DNA of 64,000 nt. Source: Curvularia sp. ZM96. Its lineage: Eukaryota > Ascomycota > Dothideomycetes > Pleosporales > Pleosporaceae. Under the pieces are notes generated by a model, which searched no databases, was not told the origin of the DNA, and saw nothing but the letters and a program-made list of their open reading frames with translations. The DNA is taken from the NCBI GenBank assembly GCA_022457065.1, contig JAJGBQ010000002.1, positions 2,294,001-2,358,000 of the forward strand, read 5' to 3'. Below, one piece after another: positions 10,672-22,471 of this stretch (position 1 is its first letter; each line of letters opens with the position of its first letter). Both the position numbers and the translations under genes were made by a program.

Positions 10672-12778
10672 TCACATTTGTGAGAATACATGATCCCAAT
10701 CACTAATGCCATATGTTCCTTCGAGAGGATTTCCAGTTCCATCAAACATGTTCATGGTGTCGTAATTGCTGCCGTCAGCCAGGCCGTCGAATCCAGGATT
10801 TGTCGTGATTGATGGTTCGGACGGTATACCCAGGTCAGCAGCTACTGCAAGCTGCTGCAGTAGGTCTTGCATGGAATACGAAGTACGCGGGTGGTCAAAG
10901 TCGTGCTGCTCCAACAGGGGTAAGAGGCCTTCGAGCACAGCAGATCCTTTTGCGGCATGAGCTGCAACAATTGAGTGCTTCTTTAACTCGACAGAAGCCT
11001 GTCTTAGGAGGTCAATGATCCGAAGTCGGGCATCACCGCGATATTCGTGAGAATTTGCAAGCATGTCTAGCGACATGTAAACCGCAGCCGCGACGGTCGC
11101 TGCTGAGACTGTCCATACTAGCCTATATACTCTTGGAGCAGGAGTCGCATAGTGGTCCAAGATGCGATTGGCTGATTGAAGAGCGAGCTGCCTGGAAATG
11201 GAAGTGTCGTCTTCGGGATTCGTGGGAATCAATACACGAGCGATGGACAGCAGCAAGAAATCGATAACGTAAGTAATGAGATACCGCTGGAACGGGATCC
11301 AAGGGTGTTCCGACTCCCATATTCGGTCATCTTCGGTGGCCGGGAAGCTCGATGATAGGTGCAAGGGCAGATCTCGCCGGACAATTTTTATCTCATCGAT
11401 GGCCTTTGAGAACTTCAAGTGTGTGTGATGGGTGTTTGCTTTGATGTAGATGTATACTATATAGGCGAGACGGCACATGATTGAGTGGTAATGGGCAGGA
11501 GAGGGTGGCGCTAAGTTTGCAGATTCAGTCGAGCCAGGGGTACCAATTGTACATGAGCTGGGCAAAACGTAGTCTCCATGGCTGCTTGCAATGGACGCTT
11601 GGCAGCAAAAGCTGGCGGGTGAAATAGATGGTGGTCGAGCCCAACTTCCGAGCCTGGAGTTGTTGTTAATGATCATATATTGGGTACGTCTGAATTTGCA
11701 CTTACCAATCTTTAATGACACAGGCCCACCACAGACGACGTCCCATTTCCCGCTTGATGGGTGAGGACCATTCTTGCCTTCGACAGATGTCCTTGGAACA
11801 GTTTGTTTCGTTTCCGAGCTTGTGCATGTCGAGAAAGCGTGCCATATTGGTAGCAAACCCAGTAATGAGCCATTCTCTCTGATGTTCGCCAAAGTTGGAG
11901 TGGCAGAGACTTAACACAGAAAGGGCTTGCACAGCGCAAAGCGATGGGGTGCCGTTAAAGGCGTACCTCTCCAGTTCCTTCAGGGCAGCCTCGTACCAGA
12001 GATGGGAAGTGTGGACAGCAATAGAGACGGGATCAGAAAGGGGCATGCCGAGTTGAGGAAGGTGGGTTACATTCGGTACATCTTCTGGGTTAGAGTAGAG
12101 GATACCGACCGCCAAGACAGCAAGGTAAACGGTGATCCAGGGTCGTTGTCCGCGCTCGATGGCTGCACTGAGTTCTACGTTTTGCCAGAACTGTTCGTGC
12201 TCTTTAAGGAAATCGTCGGCATTGATAGCGCAATGGATCCATCCCAATCTTTGGAGGGAGAAGGTGACAAGGCCAAGACTAGCCTCCCGACTGGGAAGAA
12301 GCAGAAAAAGTGGATCCGCTGCGGGCTCATAGAGACGGTCTAAGATGTCCTTCTCAGCCCCGGTCCGGGCAGCTGCGCCAATCTTAATGCCGATATCAAA
12401 CTGCTCGAAGGCAGGGACGAGATCCTCAAGCCCTGCTGCAGGCTGGTTGTAATCGGTGGATTCACTTGAACGGCTATGCGCGCACGGCTTCGACAAGGCC
12501 AGGGCCGTCTCAAGCTCAGCAATCTGGGCGCGTAGAGCACCTCGTTCACGAAGCAAGTCTTGTAGCTGGATATCGGCTGGGTTTCCAGCATCCTCCGCCG
12601 CCGTGTAGACGGTCAGCTGACCCCTGACTCGTGCAATGGGTCTTTTGCACTCGTGAGCAGCGTTCCTGCGAATGCATGGCTGGCAGGGGCTCTTCTTGTC
12701 GCATTTGATTTTGCGACGCCCGCACTCGATGCACGAGCGAGACACGCGCTGCGACGTCTTGATGGCTGGCTCGCTCAT
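10672..12778 (-). CDS. Zn2Cys6 fungal transcription factor
   Basis: Exons 12778-11706 and 11653-10672 (52-nt intron) give 684 aa. The binuclear zinc cluster is at Cys16, 19, 26, 32, 35 and 44 (CIECGRRKIKC then CQPCIRR), followed by a short linker and a coiled-coil dimerisation segment (about 72-95, LQDLLRERGALRAQIAELETAL). The middle homology region (fungal-specific TF domain) spans roughly residues 150-420 and includes the conserved GRRLWWACVIKDW, across which the intron falls. The end is acidic and polar (GNPLEGTYGISDWDHVFSQM) and may activate transcription. Divergent from the MFS gene, it is the natural candidate regulator of the 7-18 kb block. Confidence 0.93.
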
Positions 12779-13152
12779 GAGATATCGGTATCAGCGAGCG
12801 AGTGGGCGGATATATGAGTGTACGTATGTGTTGGTGTGGATGCAAGGCAGTAGGCGTGAATGATTTGCCAACGAGACGAACATGAGGCTGAAACCGACTG
12901 TCGGGCTTCCCCACAGAATTTACCCCCATGCCTAGGCCAGCCTAATCCCCACACTCTAGCCCGCGTCCTCCACAATCCGGGCACCTATTAATTGGCCTGC
13001 GCGGCCCAGCTCGGGGGAGATATCAAGCACCAATACTGCATCCGCCATCAAAGCAATGCAGTGGCCACGCCAGCCATGTCAACCTCGGACTTCTGAGCAC
13101 TACAAATTGACCGCCATGCCATGCTGTTTATCCTCATCAGCACGCCTTCATC
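12779..13152. promoter_or_regulatory. divergent promoter between the Zn2Cys6 regulator and the MFS transporter
   Basis: This 374-bp region separates two divergent starts. It contains CCGACTGTCGG near 12893, a CCG-N5-CGG inverted arrangement suited to a dimeric zinc-cluster protein, and several isolated CGG triplets. It does not contain the 17-bp element found at 9160 and 9299. Autoregulation is possible but unproven. Confidence 0.4.
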
Positions 13153-14837
13153 ATGGCGACCGAAGACTACAAGGCCGAGGCGAGCGCCCATATTGAGATT
13201 CTGGACGCGCACAAGAAAGCCTCAAAGCCCGTCGTTGGTACCATCAAGCTCTATGACGACGATGGCATCGTTCTGATTCCGACCCCAAGCCGAGATCCAA
13301 ACGGTAGGTCACTGGCACGCCAACATTTGATTTAACTTCGGAGCCAGGCTAACAGACTCAAGATCCGCTCAATCTTCCAAAATGGCAAAAGTATCTTATC
13401 CTCGTCATAGTCGGCCTCTACGCTGCGACAGGCAACCTCATGGCAAGCGGGATCAACTCCATCCTGCCTATAGTTCAAATCTCATATGGCGGAGATCCAC
13501 GAACTAGTGACCTCGCAACTTGGCCTGCATTTTTCATGGGTATCGGAAACCTTATCGCGATACCTGTCGCTCACGCCGTTGGTCGAAGGCCGGTGTATCT
13601 ACTGTCGACTGTCGTTTTGTCTTTCGGCTGCCTCTGGTGTGCGTATAGTGGTAGCTTATCCTCACATATCGCTGGGAGAGATGTCATGTCCATCGGCGCA
13701 GGTCAGGCCGAGGCTCTCTGTCCTATTATTGTGCAGGAGATCTTTTATCTGCATGAGAGAGGGCACGTGATTGCCTGGTTTTGCGCGCTCCAGACTCTGG
13801 GTACTGCAGCCCTTATTGTGGCAAGTTCGTACCTTGCCAACGGTCTCGGATGGAGGTGGTGGTATGGCGTCTTTGGTTGCTTGAGTGGTGCTATTGCTGT
13901 CCTCAGCATACTTTTCGTCGTCGAGACAAAGTATGAGCGCTCGCTAGAAGCGCTGAGTAAGTATACACTGAGTCTTGTAACATGACACAAGTGCTAACAT
14001 CGCGCAGCTGGTCAGGGCATTGATGAGGATGGAGCGCTGGTTCCGGTGACGACCAACACTAAGCGCGACCTCGATACCGTCAACTATGCTCCGCGCAGCT
14101 TTGTTCGAGACATGCTACCCTGGAAAGGCTACGCAAACTGGTCGGAAGCAGTCACTTGCTGGAAACAGATGATCACGCTCATCTGGTTTCCTAACGTTCT
14201 CTGGCTATCGTTGATCAACTCTGCGGCTCTTGGAATCTACGTCCTCATGTCAGCATTGTTTGCCAATGTACTGGTACACCCACCATATTCATGGAACTTC
14301 GACATGCTTGGTTATGTGTTCATCGGGCAGGTTGTCACTGCTATCGCGGTGCCCTTCTTCTGCGGATACTTGAGCGATTTAGCGGTCAAGATGATGAGCA
14401 AGCGGCACAACGGCGTCAGTCAACCCGAATATCGCTATATCGCTGCCATCCTTCCTCTCGTAGCCATCCTCATATCGACAATCATCTACGGAAGGACTGC
14501 TCAGAACCCTGAAGATTGGAGCTGGGCAGGTATTGTCGTCACGATCAACCTCGAGTACTTTGGATTTGTGGGAATAGTCGTCTCATCTTTTGTTTTCTGT
14601 ATGGACGCTTATCCCCAGCGGATCGATGCTGCTCTCGTTCTCATCTGCTCTTTGAGAGGTTTTATCGGCTTTGGAATCTCCTTTGGGTCAGTCAGCTTTG
14701 TCCAGAAGGCCGGATATGAAGGTGCTTTCAATATCTGTGCAGGTATTGTGGCAGCGTTGATGGGTCTCGGTATTCCTGTTTACTATTTCGGTGCAAAGAT
14801 TCGCTCCTTCACCCAAAAGTATGCTCAGGACGACTGA
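13153..14837 (+). CDS. MFS transporter, DHA1-like
   Basis: Exons 13153-13303, 13363-13956 and 14008-14837 give 524 aa. A hydrophilic amino end of about 60 residues (with DPNDPLNLPKWQKY just before TM1) is followed by two blocks of about six membrane spans. The motif-A-like loop between TM2 and TM3 reads GRRPVYLL. A charged central loop (about residues 245-300) separates the halves. The pattern fits fungal proton-coupled importers or drug:H+ antiporters of the DHA1/HOL1-like group. Direction and substrate are not visible. It sits between the regulator and the dehydrogenase of the accessory block and could carry the pathway substrate or product. Confidence 0.88.
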
Positions 14838-15209
14838 GTGGTTGGAGTTAGCCGATGTATGGTTGGATTGAGGATTTGTGTCGTGAAGTAGCCGATGAAG
14901 AATCGCCCTGTTAGGAGGTGGTGAGAGGGTTAGGCTCTGCTGGCAAGAGCACCAATGTATATAATGACTTCCAACATGCACAAAACGAAGAATGTTTCAC
15001 AAAAATCATAATACCGACAAAAGAGCGGACGTGCAGAATCTTGTAACATTTCGCTGTCGATCAGCCGTGGAACGTCACTAAGGGAGCAAGCTGCGGCAAT
15101 CGATGTAATCGTGTTTTCAAGAAATTGGTGGGGCGGTTTCACATACATTGGCTATAACTGTTCACAACAGAAAAGTCATTCTGGGTATAAAAATAAATGT
15201 TTGAAGCGA
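14838..15209. other. intergenic between convergent genes, no gene seen
   Basis: This 372 bp lies between the MFS stop and the short-chain dehydrogenase stop and is probably two 3' UTRs. I see no coding frame. Confidence 0.4.
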
Positions 15210-16156
15210 TCAAACAGCCAGCCGCATCTTGAGCAAATCCCTCTTCACAATCTCCTCCTTCTTCATACTCACCTCCTCCATATCCCAACAAGCGCTGACA
15301 TACCTTCCACCCAGCCACTCTCTCCTCTCCGCACCCAACCACACTATCGTGTCACCTGACAGTTGCGGGGTGTCAGGGAGAAATACATGCAGATGCTCCG
15401 GTAGAACCTTTGCCATGTCCGTTACCACGCCTCCAGGGTGCACAGCTATAGCAAGAATGCCGTCCTTGCCCTCTCCATTATCTTGATTAATCTGCTCAGT
15501 GATGCGAAGTGTAGCCAGCTTCGAAGGTCCATAGGCCGAACTTAGCGGCAGTGTCATGAGTGCACCGACAGACACGACGTTGATCAGGATCTTGAACGAG
15601 GATTTCATAAGCAGTGGGTAGAAAGCGTGAAAGACAAGAAAAGGTCCTTTGACGTTGACTTCGTAGGTGCGCCACCACTTGTCTGGGTCCATGTCTTGGA
15701 TAGGTTTGAGTTCAGTAAGGTAGCCGGCATTGTTGACGAGAATGTCAATGCGGCCGTCAAGGTCTTGGGACACTTGCTTGGCTGCTGCCTCTACGCTTTC
15801 CCGGCTAGTCACATCTAGACTGACAGTTGTGATTCGCGGTTCCGGATGGCCTGCGTTCTTTGCTGCTTCCAAGACTTCTTGGATCACGGTTTCAAAGGAC
15901 GATCGTGCGCCCAGAGCAATACCCGAAGCACCAGCTTGTGCATAACTTATCGCCGTCGCTTTTCCAAGTCCCTTGGATGCACCTGTAATGAATACATTTT
16001 TCCCTTTGAGGTTGACCTTCTTCGGGTCGATGTAAGGATAAGTGTCGTTACGATCAGTAGACACAAGTCCTAATGCGGGTTAGCCGTCATCTTGTAAGAA
16101 TACCTAGTTCATATCCACATACCCCCACTTGTCTCCGATGCTCTGTTGCCTGACAT
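15210..16156 (-). CDS. short-chain dehydrogenase/reductase (classical SDR)
   Basis: The long frame opens with GTG, so I add a small first exon: 16156-16123 (34 nt, ATG TCA GGC...), a 53-nt intron with a GCTAAC branch site, and 16069-15210, giving 297 aa. The Rossmann motif is TGASKGLG (residues 40-47) and NNAG follows near 124. The catalytic Ser178, Tyr191 and Lys195 lie in VSVGAL and SAYGPSK. NAD(P) preference is not clear. No membrane segment or signal is seen. It would reduce or oxidise a hydroxyl or keto group. It is on the same strand as the GMC oxidoreductase, 298 bp downstream of that gene's stop, and is part of the accessory block. Confidence 0.87.
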
Positions 16157-16454
16157 CTCGTTGTTTCTCTGAATTTCTTTTTGTTAGATGCTAGAAGATA
16201 TGATGTACCCAAATGAAATGAAAATGAGAGTCCTTCAGAATTTAATATACCCATCGTGAGGCAACCAATGCAACACGGCTCAAAATTCCCATCGGAGTTA
16301 GCCATACCTACTAGTCACACACGGAGGTGGGGTCGCGTGGGGCATAACAACACATATGTAAGCCGGGGACCAAAGCTATACAGCCGACGACATGCAAGGC
16401 ATACATCTATGATTTCATTAAATATTTCTAAGTAGTGGAGTGGTATCCTTCTGA

Positions 16455-18202
16455 TCACACATTAATCTCCAAAGTCGAATTCTGCTTCATAAGCGGGAGA
16501 ATCCTCTCTACGGCCCTCTCCGCGGCAATCATAACACCCATGACTGGATTTGTTGTCAAAGGCGGGACGATACTGGCATCCACAACAAACAGGTTCTGCA
16601 TGCCAATTACCTTGGCATCCGTATCGACGCACTCCTCCATTCGGCAGCTGCTACTCCAGTGCTGCACATTACCGAGCGTGTACTTGCTGGGGGTCTTCAG
16701 CCAAGTTTCAATCTCCTGCTGCGTCGAGTTCTTTGCAACGTTGAGCGGGGTGAGTGTTGATGGCAAGGCTTTGAAGATGTTATGAACGAACGTGGCGATC
16801 GCAGAGACGTCGCGTGGGTCAGCGTAAAAGTTGGAAGATGGTAGTGCAATGCCGTTGGCATCGAGGTCAACGCGGCCAAAAGAGCGAAGACCAGAGGTAC
16901 CATAGACGTTGAGGGTGATCGTGCCATTTTCCGTGTAGTCCATTGCTCCGGAAGAGTCGATTGTGCCTTGGCAACCTACGACATCGTTGCCTTGTTGGAT
17001 GTAGTCCCAGAATGCGCTCGTTTGCGAAGCAAAGGTGTATGGACCGGATCGTTCCTTCAGGTACTGCTGAGCGACGTCGGCAGGCGGGTTAGAGTAGTTG
17101 TAGACGAACGATGTGATGGAGTCGTCATGGAGCTCAATGAAGGTATTTGGGTTGTCGAAGACCTTATCTCCCACTGCAGTGTTGTTGATCCAATCTTGGG
17201 ATGGCACGGTAACATGGCCATTCTTTGCGAGGGCCTCGAGAATGGTGGCATTACCGATGCCGGACCACATGAGCAGCTGAGGACTCAGGAGTGCACCAGC
17301 CGAGGAAATGACAACACCGCCTTTCTTGAGGCAGACAGTGCTTGTCTGGTTTGCACCGTTAAACTCGACATCAACACCAGTGGCAACGTCGCCATCACGA
17401 CTCACGCGCAAGACCTTGGCCCCAGTCCGGAAACCAAAGTTCGAACGCTTGAGAGCTTTCTGAAGATATGTCTTTACTGGTCCGCTTCTCTGGCCTCCTT
17501 CGTAGTTCCAGATAGGATGGCCAAACACCTTGGCTTTGGTGTGGTTTTTTGGGCCATCGTTGAGACCGACGTCGGCATATCCTGCACCATCGACAAGCCA
17601 TTCCCTGGCAGCCTCATAACCACTTTGCAGATATCTCTTTCCGTCCATAGAAGGATTACTCGTGCTTGGCTGGGTCGCCCTCACCTTCTGAATGGCGCTC
17701 TGCATGTCCTTGTTCTTCCAGCCGTTGGGGAAGTACCGATCCCAGTCGCTGGCGGGTGGCTGAAAGAAGAGACCAGCATTGATTGCAGTGTTACCACCAA
17801 CGGTGCAACCTTGGAAGGCATTGACAACATTGGACGGGCACACCAAGCCCTCGCCAGGTTGCGAAAAGATGGTCTTGTACAGGCCTGGAACATCGACGCG
17901 GCTAAGTTCTGTGCCATTTAACCAGTCCGGTCGCATACGTCCGCCAGTAATGTAGTAAGATGGGCCTCCTTGCTCCAAGAGAATGGTCCTCTTTCCTGCT
18001 TCACTCATGCGGTCTGCTGTGACGATACCAGCTGGTCCGGAACCTAAAGCCGTCAGTTATGTTGTCGAGCTTTGCGCTGTGTGTTCGTGGTCTTACCAAC
18101 AACAATGACATCCCATTCACCATCGACACATTTGTCGGCGTTGGCCGAGTTTGCCAGAAAAGCGGCGGCGACCAACGCCTTCCATGTGTACGTTGCAACC
18201 AT
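16455..18202 (-). CDS. secreted GMC oxidoreductase, cellobiose-dehydrogenase-like flavin domain
   Basis: Exons 18202-18097 and 18043-16455 (53-nt intron) give 564 aa. A signal peptide covers about residues 1-22 (MVATYTWKALVAAAFLANSANA), so it is exported. The FAD-binding Rossmann motif GSGPAG (36-41) is split by the intron. The GMC signature region GCTVGGNTAINAG and the substrate-domain text resemble the dehydrogenase domain of cellobiose dehydrogenase (AA3_1-like), but there is no haem domain. The catalytic His is likely in VQHWSSSCRM, with a partner in TNPVMGV. Many N-X-S/T sites fit a glycosylated secreted protein. It could oxidise sugars or alcohols outside the cell, feeding the neighbouring transporter. 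Confidence 0.9.
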
Positions 18203-20250
18203 TCTGATTGTCAAAACTGATTAAAGATTATAGGCCGAAACGTTGAGTTTGTACTTCCTACACCAATAAGCCGGGGGGCTGCCTGCTTTAAGCATCTCAT
18301 GTCAACCCTAATCTGACACTTGGCTAGCAATGGGGAAGCGGTCCTCAGCACGGTGATGCAACGCACCGTGTTCCCGAGCCAATTTGGCTTGGGAGTGAGA
18401 TGCTAACATCAGCAAATACGAAAAGCAAAGATACCATGACGCCGCCGGGGAGTCCGTGCGATATGCTTATTTTTATGTGCTCCGCCCGTAGCGGGCACCA
18501 TTCCTTGTTGATTACAAGATCGATGCATCGATCACCTACCGGCTGCACCGGGGCAGGGTCCTGAATCGGTTTTCCCCGAAACACAGCCACGCATAACTTT
18601 TCGAGAATACAAGGACGGGCTAAAAATATTGTGGTGGCGAGAGTCGGACCTGATGTTGTCAATGCCGTCATTGAAGCATTAACCTGAACTTTAGGTTGCA
18701 ACGCTACCTTAACGTGTTCTGGGGTACAACCTTGGTTGGGTATTTTAGTAAAACAGTCGCACAATTTGGTGTACGAGAAACGCACGTATGTAGACATATC
18801 GCAAAGGGGCGAGAAATACGGGTAGCGGACCCGTACCATGTTTCTAGATATTCCCGGTCGGGCCGCTCGGAACCAGACGCCAGGGTATATGAAGGTTCAG
18901 TCTCGTTGTAGACGCACTGGTTCCTCACGTCACTGAATGCCTCAACCAAGGTTCTAGCGCATGTACAGCTCTTAGCTACCATGATCGTACCTGGACAGGT
19001 GGTGCGGTGTGCGGCTTGCAAGAATCATGATTATGCATATAGCTGCTCAGGTTGTAATGGCGGTGCGGATCGTAAATTAGCCCTCTACAAACTTTTTCTA
19101 GGACGTTTCCAGCAATTCAAAAGGAGGCAACCAATTACGAGCTGTCTCAATAGCCTGTGGTGGGAACCTGGCCAGTTTACAATCAAGCGAGTCGTCTTTG
19201 GTTCAGAAAAAGTCGTTTCATTACTCAAAATCCCTGTTTAGGCTTAAGTTCTAGCCCTAATATCCTTAGGAGAGACCACTTCACGTTTGCGTTTGACGCG
19301 ATCCAGCAAAAGTTGTCAAAGCATCAAATGTCAAAACAGGGACGATCGCAATTCAAACGGCTACCTGTTGCCGGAAGATTCCTGGGCGAATGTAATGGCC
19401 CTTGTGCCTTGCCATGGAGCCTTACCCTGTCTCACGGCATTTGACGGTCAAAGCGTGTGGCGCCGAACGCTACATCGGCCAATTTCATTGCCCGAGGTGC
19501 TTCAGCCTTGCGAGGAAACAAGCTATGCCAAGCTTGCCTGTTTTGGTCATGGAAAGCAGTAAAGTGCATTTCAGAAAGTGGGGAACTACTTCAGCTCTCC
19601 GTTGAGGTGCTTGGCGCTAAAGAGCAGCCATAAGCTTACATGCATACTAGATTCATGGCCGGGTCCCCAAAACCATGCACATATCCGTCCATTGAACGAT
19701 GCCCGTGTGGCATGCCGAGATTCAGTGGTTCGTATTCGATACCTGGTGCTGGGTTCTGAGTACTGGTTGCTTCGCATCCACCAGAAGATGGTTTTTGACG
19801 GGCTTATCTTTCTTTGGTATTGGCAAGTGAAGTTTAAGATATATGGGCTGTGAAAGACCACGTTTTCAAAGTCTGGATGCACTCGTGAGTCGTTAGTCTT
19901 ACAACAAATCTCACCATCGAGGCTGTGGGTCTCTTGTTAGTCAGTGTAGTAATCGTTTATCATGCTCAACAAACTGTGTACCTGACAGCAGATGAGACAA
20001 TGTCAAGGTCAGCAAAGCCAGGGGAATTGGAGCCGGATTCATTATCGCTGGGCGTTTTCGGGCTTTACGTATCAGCCGGACCGCCTTGCACACGGAATCT
20101 CGTTTGTGCACTGCACTTTCACGTCGGAGTCAGTGTAGTGGTTGGTTACGAAGGTGATTGTTGGGAAACCGAAATACGAATTTGCAGAGGACGGAGTGTT
20201 TTCAAAGGTCTCAATACCATTCTCATTAGCATTGAAATGGCAAGCATGTT
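18203..20250. other. 2-kb gene-poor interval
   Basis: I find no convincing gene. The longest frames (minus 18345-18839, plus 19925-20353) lack domains and consistent codon use. Small structured elements are present: a 7-bp inverted repeat CACGGTG...CACCGTG at 18349-18370 and a perfect 16-bp palindrome GATCGATGCATCGATC at 18518-18533. The left end must contain the GMC promoter. The rest could be decayed mobile DNA, but I cannot identify one. Confidence 0.45.
18518..18533. repeat. perfect 16-bp palindrome
   Basis: The sequence GATCGATGCATCGATC reads the same on both strands. It lies about 320 bp upstream of the GMC gene start within a gene-poor stretch. A protein-binding role is possible but only suggested by symmetry. 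Confidence 0.5.
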
Positions 20251-22065
20251 TCAAGCTCGTGTAGAGCTGTTTATGATGCCTACACTGTCACTGTCGTACT
20301 CATCGTCGTCTATACTCGATCTTCCAGCCATTTCATATTCCTCAGCATCTTGAACTGCTTTCACGGGGCTGTCGTCGATATTCTTGAACATCCGGTAGAA
20401 AATGACACCGGTAATCGCAGCAGCACTTGCCAAGCCAAAATACAGCCAGTGCTGATGAGGGTCCCTCGCTAGAGGTGCGATCAGTATTCCTAATGCACTA
20501 CCACCAGCGCTTGTGAGCAAAAACAAACTCATAATAAAGCTCTTCATGTTCTCTGGTGCTTTTGCATATGCCAGCTCTAGCCCTGTGACACTTGCGAGGA
20601 TTTCGCTCAAAGCGACAAGCACATACGCTGGCGCCTGCCATGCCACGTGGATTTGGTTTGGCTGGAACCTTCCCTCCGCAATTTTGCCTGCAGCACAGTT
20701 TGAAGGGCTGTAATAGCATGGTGGTACTGCATAGATATATGTTTGGAGAACTCCAGCATACAACATCGCGAGTGCAGCTATCCCGAAGCCAAGCGCGATG
20801 CGCGTTATCGGCTGGAGGGCGAGGTGCAGGCGAGTGCGGATAAACGGATAGATGAAGCGATCCATAAGTGGGATGAGTACAATTATTGTAATGGGATCGA
20901 TATTGGGGAGAATGTCGTTTGGGAGACCGTGTAGCTCCATTTGTCCGGCTTGCGATATGAAGTTGTTCATCATCTGCGAGAACGTGACCCAGTAGATGGG
21001 AAAGAACAAGAAAACCCTGCACGCTACGAGCGCTGTCTTCAATTCTTCAACAAACTTGTCGTCCCAGGTTACTCTTGACTTAAGTCTTCCGTGTCCTTGT
21101 GCGGAGGCTTTCGCTTTGTTAAGATCACCACCATTCCTTGCGGCAATATATAGAGCCCGGAAGCAGTCGCCAATGACACCCCCTTGAGGTGGCTTGATGA
21201 TGTATTGCTTCTTTCCTCTTACAAGAATGATAAAGCCGATACAAAACATAACGAGTGGCAGAAGATATGCGCTCCAGAAACCGACATGTAACTCCAGCAT
21301 TGTAGTTGCAATTGCAGATATCGAACCAACGTTTATGCACATGTAAAAAACCATGTAGATTCTCTGCACTGTAATCTCTGGATCGACGATGACTTTTTTG
21401 CCATCGGAAAGAGTCTTGACGAAGGCTTTGTTGGACCGAACCTGCTCAGCGATCAACGGCGATACGTTGCTCTTGATGCCACCAGTACCGAGTCCAATGA
21501 CTAGCATAGCCACAACAAGCCCAGGAAAAGCCGCTCCGCTTTGGACAGCCCACGGCAAGCTCGTTACGAAAAGCACGGTAATTCCGGCCATGTAGACTAG
21601 ACTAAACCATTTGATTGTTGCGTACTTTCCCAGGTACTGATCCGCAACGATGGCCCCAAACAAGGGCGTTAGATAGCACCAGAACTGGAAAAAATTGGTC
21701 ATCGCAGTAGCTCCCGACTGCTTCAAGCCAAGAGCGCCAGGAAGGCCATTTGCATCGTCGTATCCGTTGGCAATGTAGTTTTGGAACGGCCCAGATAGAC
21801 CGTAGTAGGCGAAGCGCTCGCATAGCTCCACGATGGCAACCAAGAAGGCACCACGAGGAAGACTGTCAGCAACCCGTGGGAGGAACAGATTGTCTTCTGG
21901 TGTTGGAACAGATCCGATGTGAATGGGTGGTTCAAAGCTTGCGCCTTCTGAGCCTTCATCTGCAATTTTACCATGAACAGTCAACCTTGCGCTTGCATCC
22001 TCGGTTTGTGCGACGGTCGTATATGCACCCCTATCTTCGCCGCCTTGACGCCATGACGATGCCAT
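20251..22065 (-). CDS. PTR2: POT/PTR2-type proton-coupled di/tripeptide transporter
   Basis: One uninterrupted 604-aa frame, the same size as yeast Ptr2 (601). It imports di- and tripeptides across the plasma membrane with protons. The POT signature ELCERFAYYG is in TM1 and is followed by NFFQFWCYLTPLFGAIVADQYLGKY (second POT signature). About 12 membrane spans are seen, with the usual long polar loop in the middle (about residues 300-335) and hydrophilic ends. The carboxyl tail is acidic (SIDDDEYDSDS), a possible phospho-regulated region. It starts with ATG GCA TCG and is followed on the same strand by the 3' end of CHL1, 406 bp away. Confidence 0.94.
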   Translation of the reverse strand: MASSWRQGGEDRGAYTTVAQTEDASARLTVHGKIADEGSEGASFEPPIHIGSVPTPEDNLFLPRVADSLPRGAFLVAIVELCERFAYYGLSGPFQNYIANGYDDANGLPGALGLKQSGATAMTNFFQFWCYLTPLFGAIVADQYLGKYATIKWFSLVYMAGITVLFVTSLPWAVQSGAAFPGLVVAMLVIGLGTGGIKSNVSPLIAEQVRSNKAFVKTLSDGKKVIVDPEITVQRIYMVFYMCINVGSISAIATTMLELHVGFWSAYLLPLVMFCIGFIILVRGKKQYIIKPPQGGVIGDCFRALYIAARNGGDLNKAKASAQGHGRLKSRVTWDDKFVEELKTALVACRVFLFFPIYWVTFSQMMNNFISQAGQMELHGLPNDILPNIDPITIIVLIPLMDRFIYPFIRTRLHLALQPITRIALGFGIAALAMLYAGVLQTYIYAVPPCYYSPSNCAAGKIAEGRFQPNQIHVAWQAPAYVLVALSEILASVTGLELAYAKAPENMKSFIMSLFLLTSAGGSALGILIAPLARDPHQHWLYFGLASAAAITGVIFYRMFKNIDDSPVKAVQDAEEYEMAGRSSIDDDEYDSDSVGIINSSTRA

Positions 22066-22471
22066 CTTTAGGGGTTGGGCTAGTCTTCTTCACTGCTATT
22101 CTTGTGTTCCGCTGCTATCCTCCTCTTCTATCCCGTACCTGTTGTCCGCAGGAATTCAGGTGATTTCCAAACTGAATGCACATGAATTTCATCGCATAGT
22201 TGATGTGAGCGCGCACAGCGTGAGAGTGAACATCGCCAGGACGGCGTAGCTAGCAATCTAGAAAGAAGGGAGATCTGACATGTATGTGGTTGAAGACACG
22301 CGTTCAAGAAAGTGAGACGGTGCTCGCGTCGAGCTAGGCCAATTCGGGCACCGAATAGCCCCCACCATCGTTGATGGGAATATGAGTGCACAAAGCCGAG
22401 AATACAAATATACGACTAACATGCCAATGGTCCGTTTATGATGCTGCTCTATTAGAAACGGTGTCTAGTAT
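22066..22471. other. intergenic upstream of PTR2
   Basis: This 406 bp holds the PTR2 promoter and the CHL1 3' end. No ORF or RNA gene is evident. Confidence 0.4.

Noticed and set aside
18345..18839. 164-codon minus-strand frame in the gene-poor interval
   Set aside because: No domain, mixed composition, and no start context. Probably chance.
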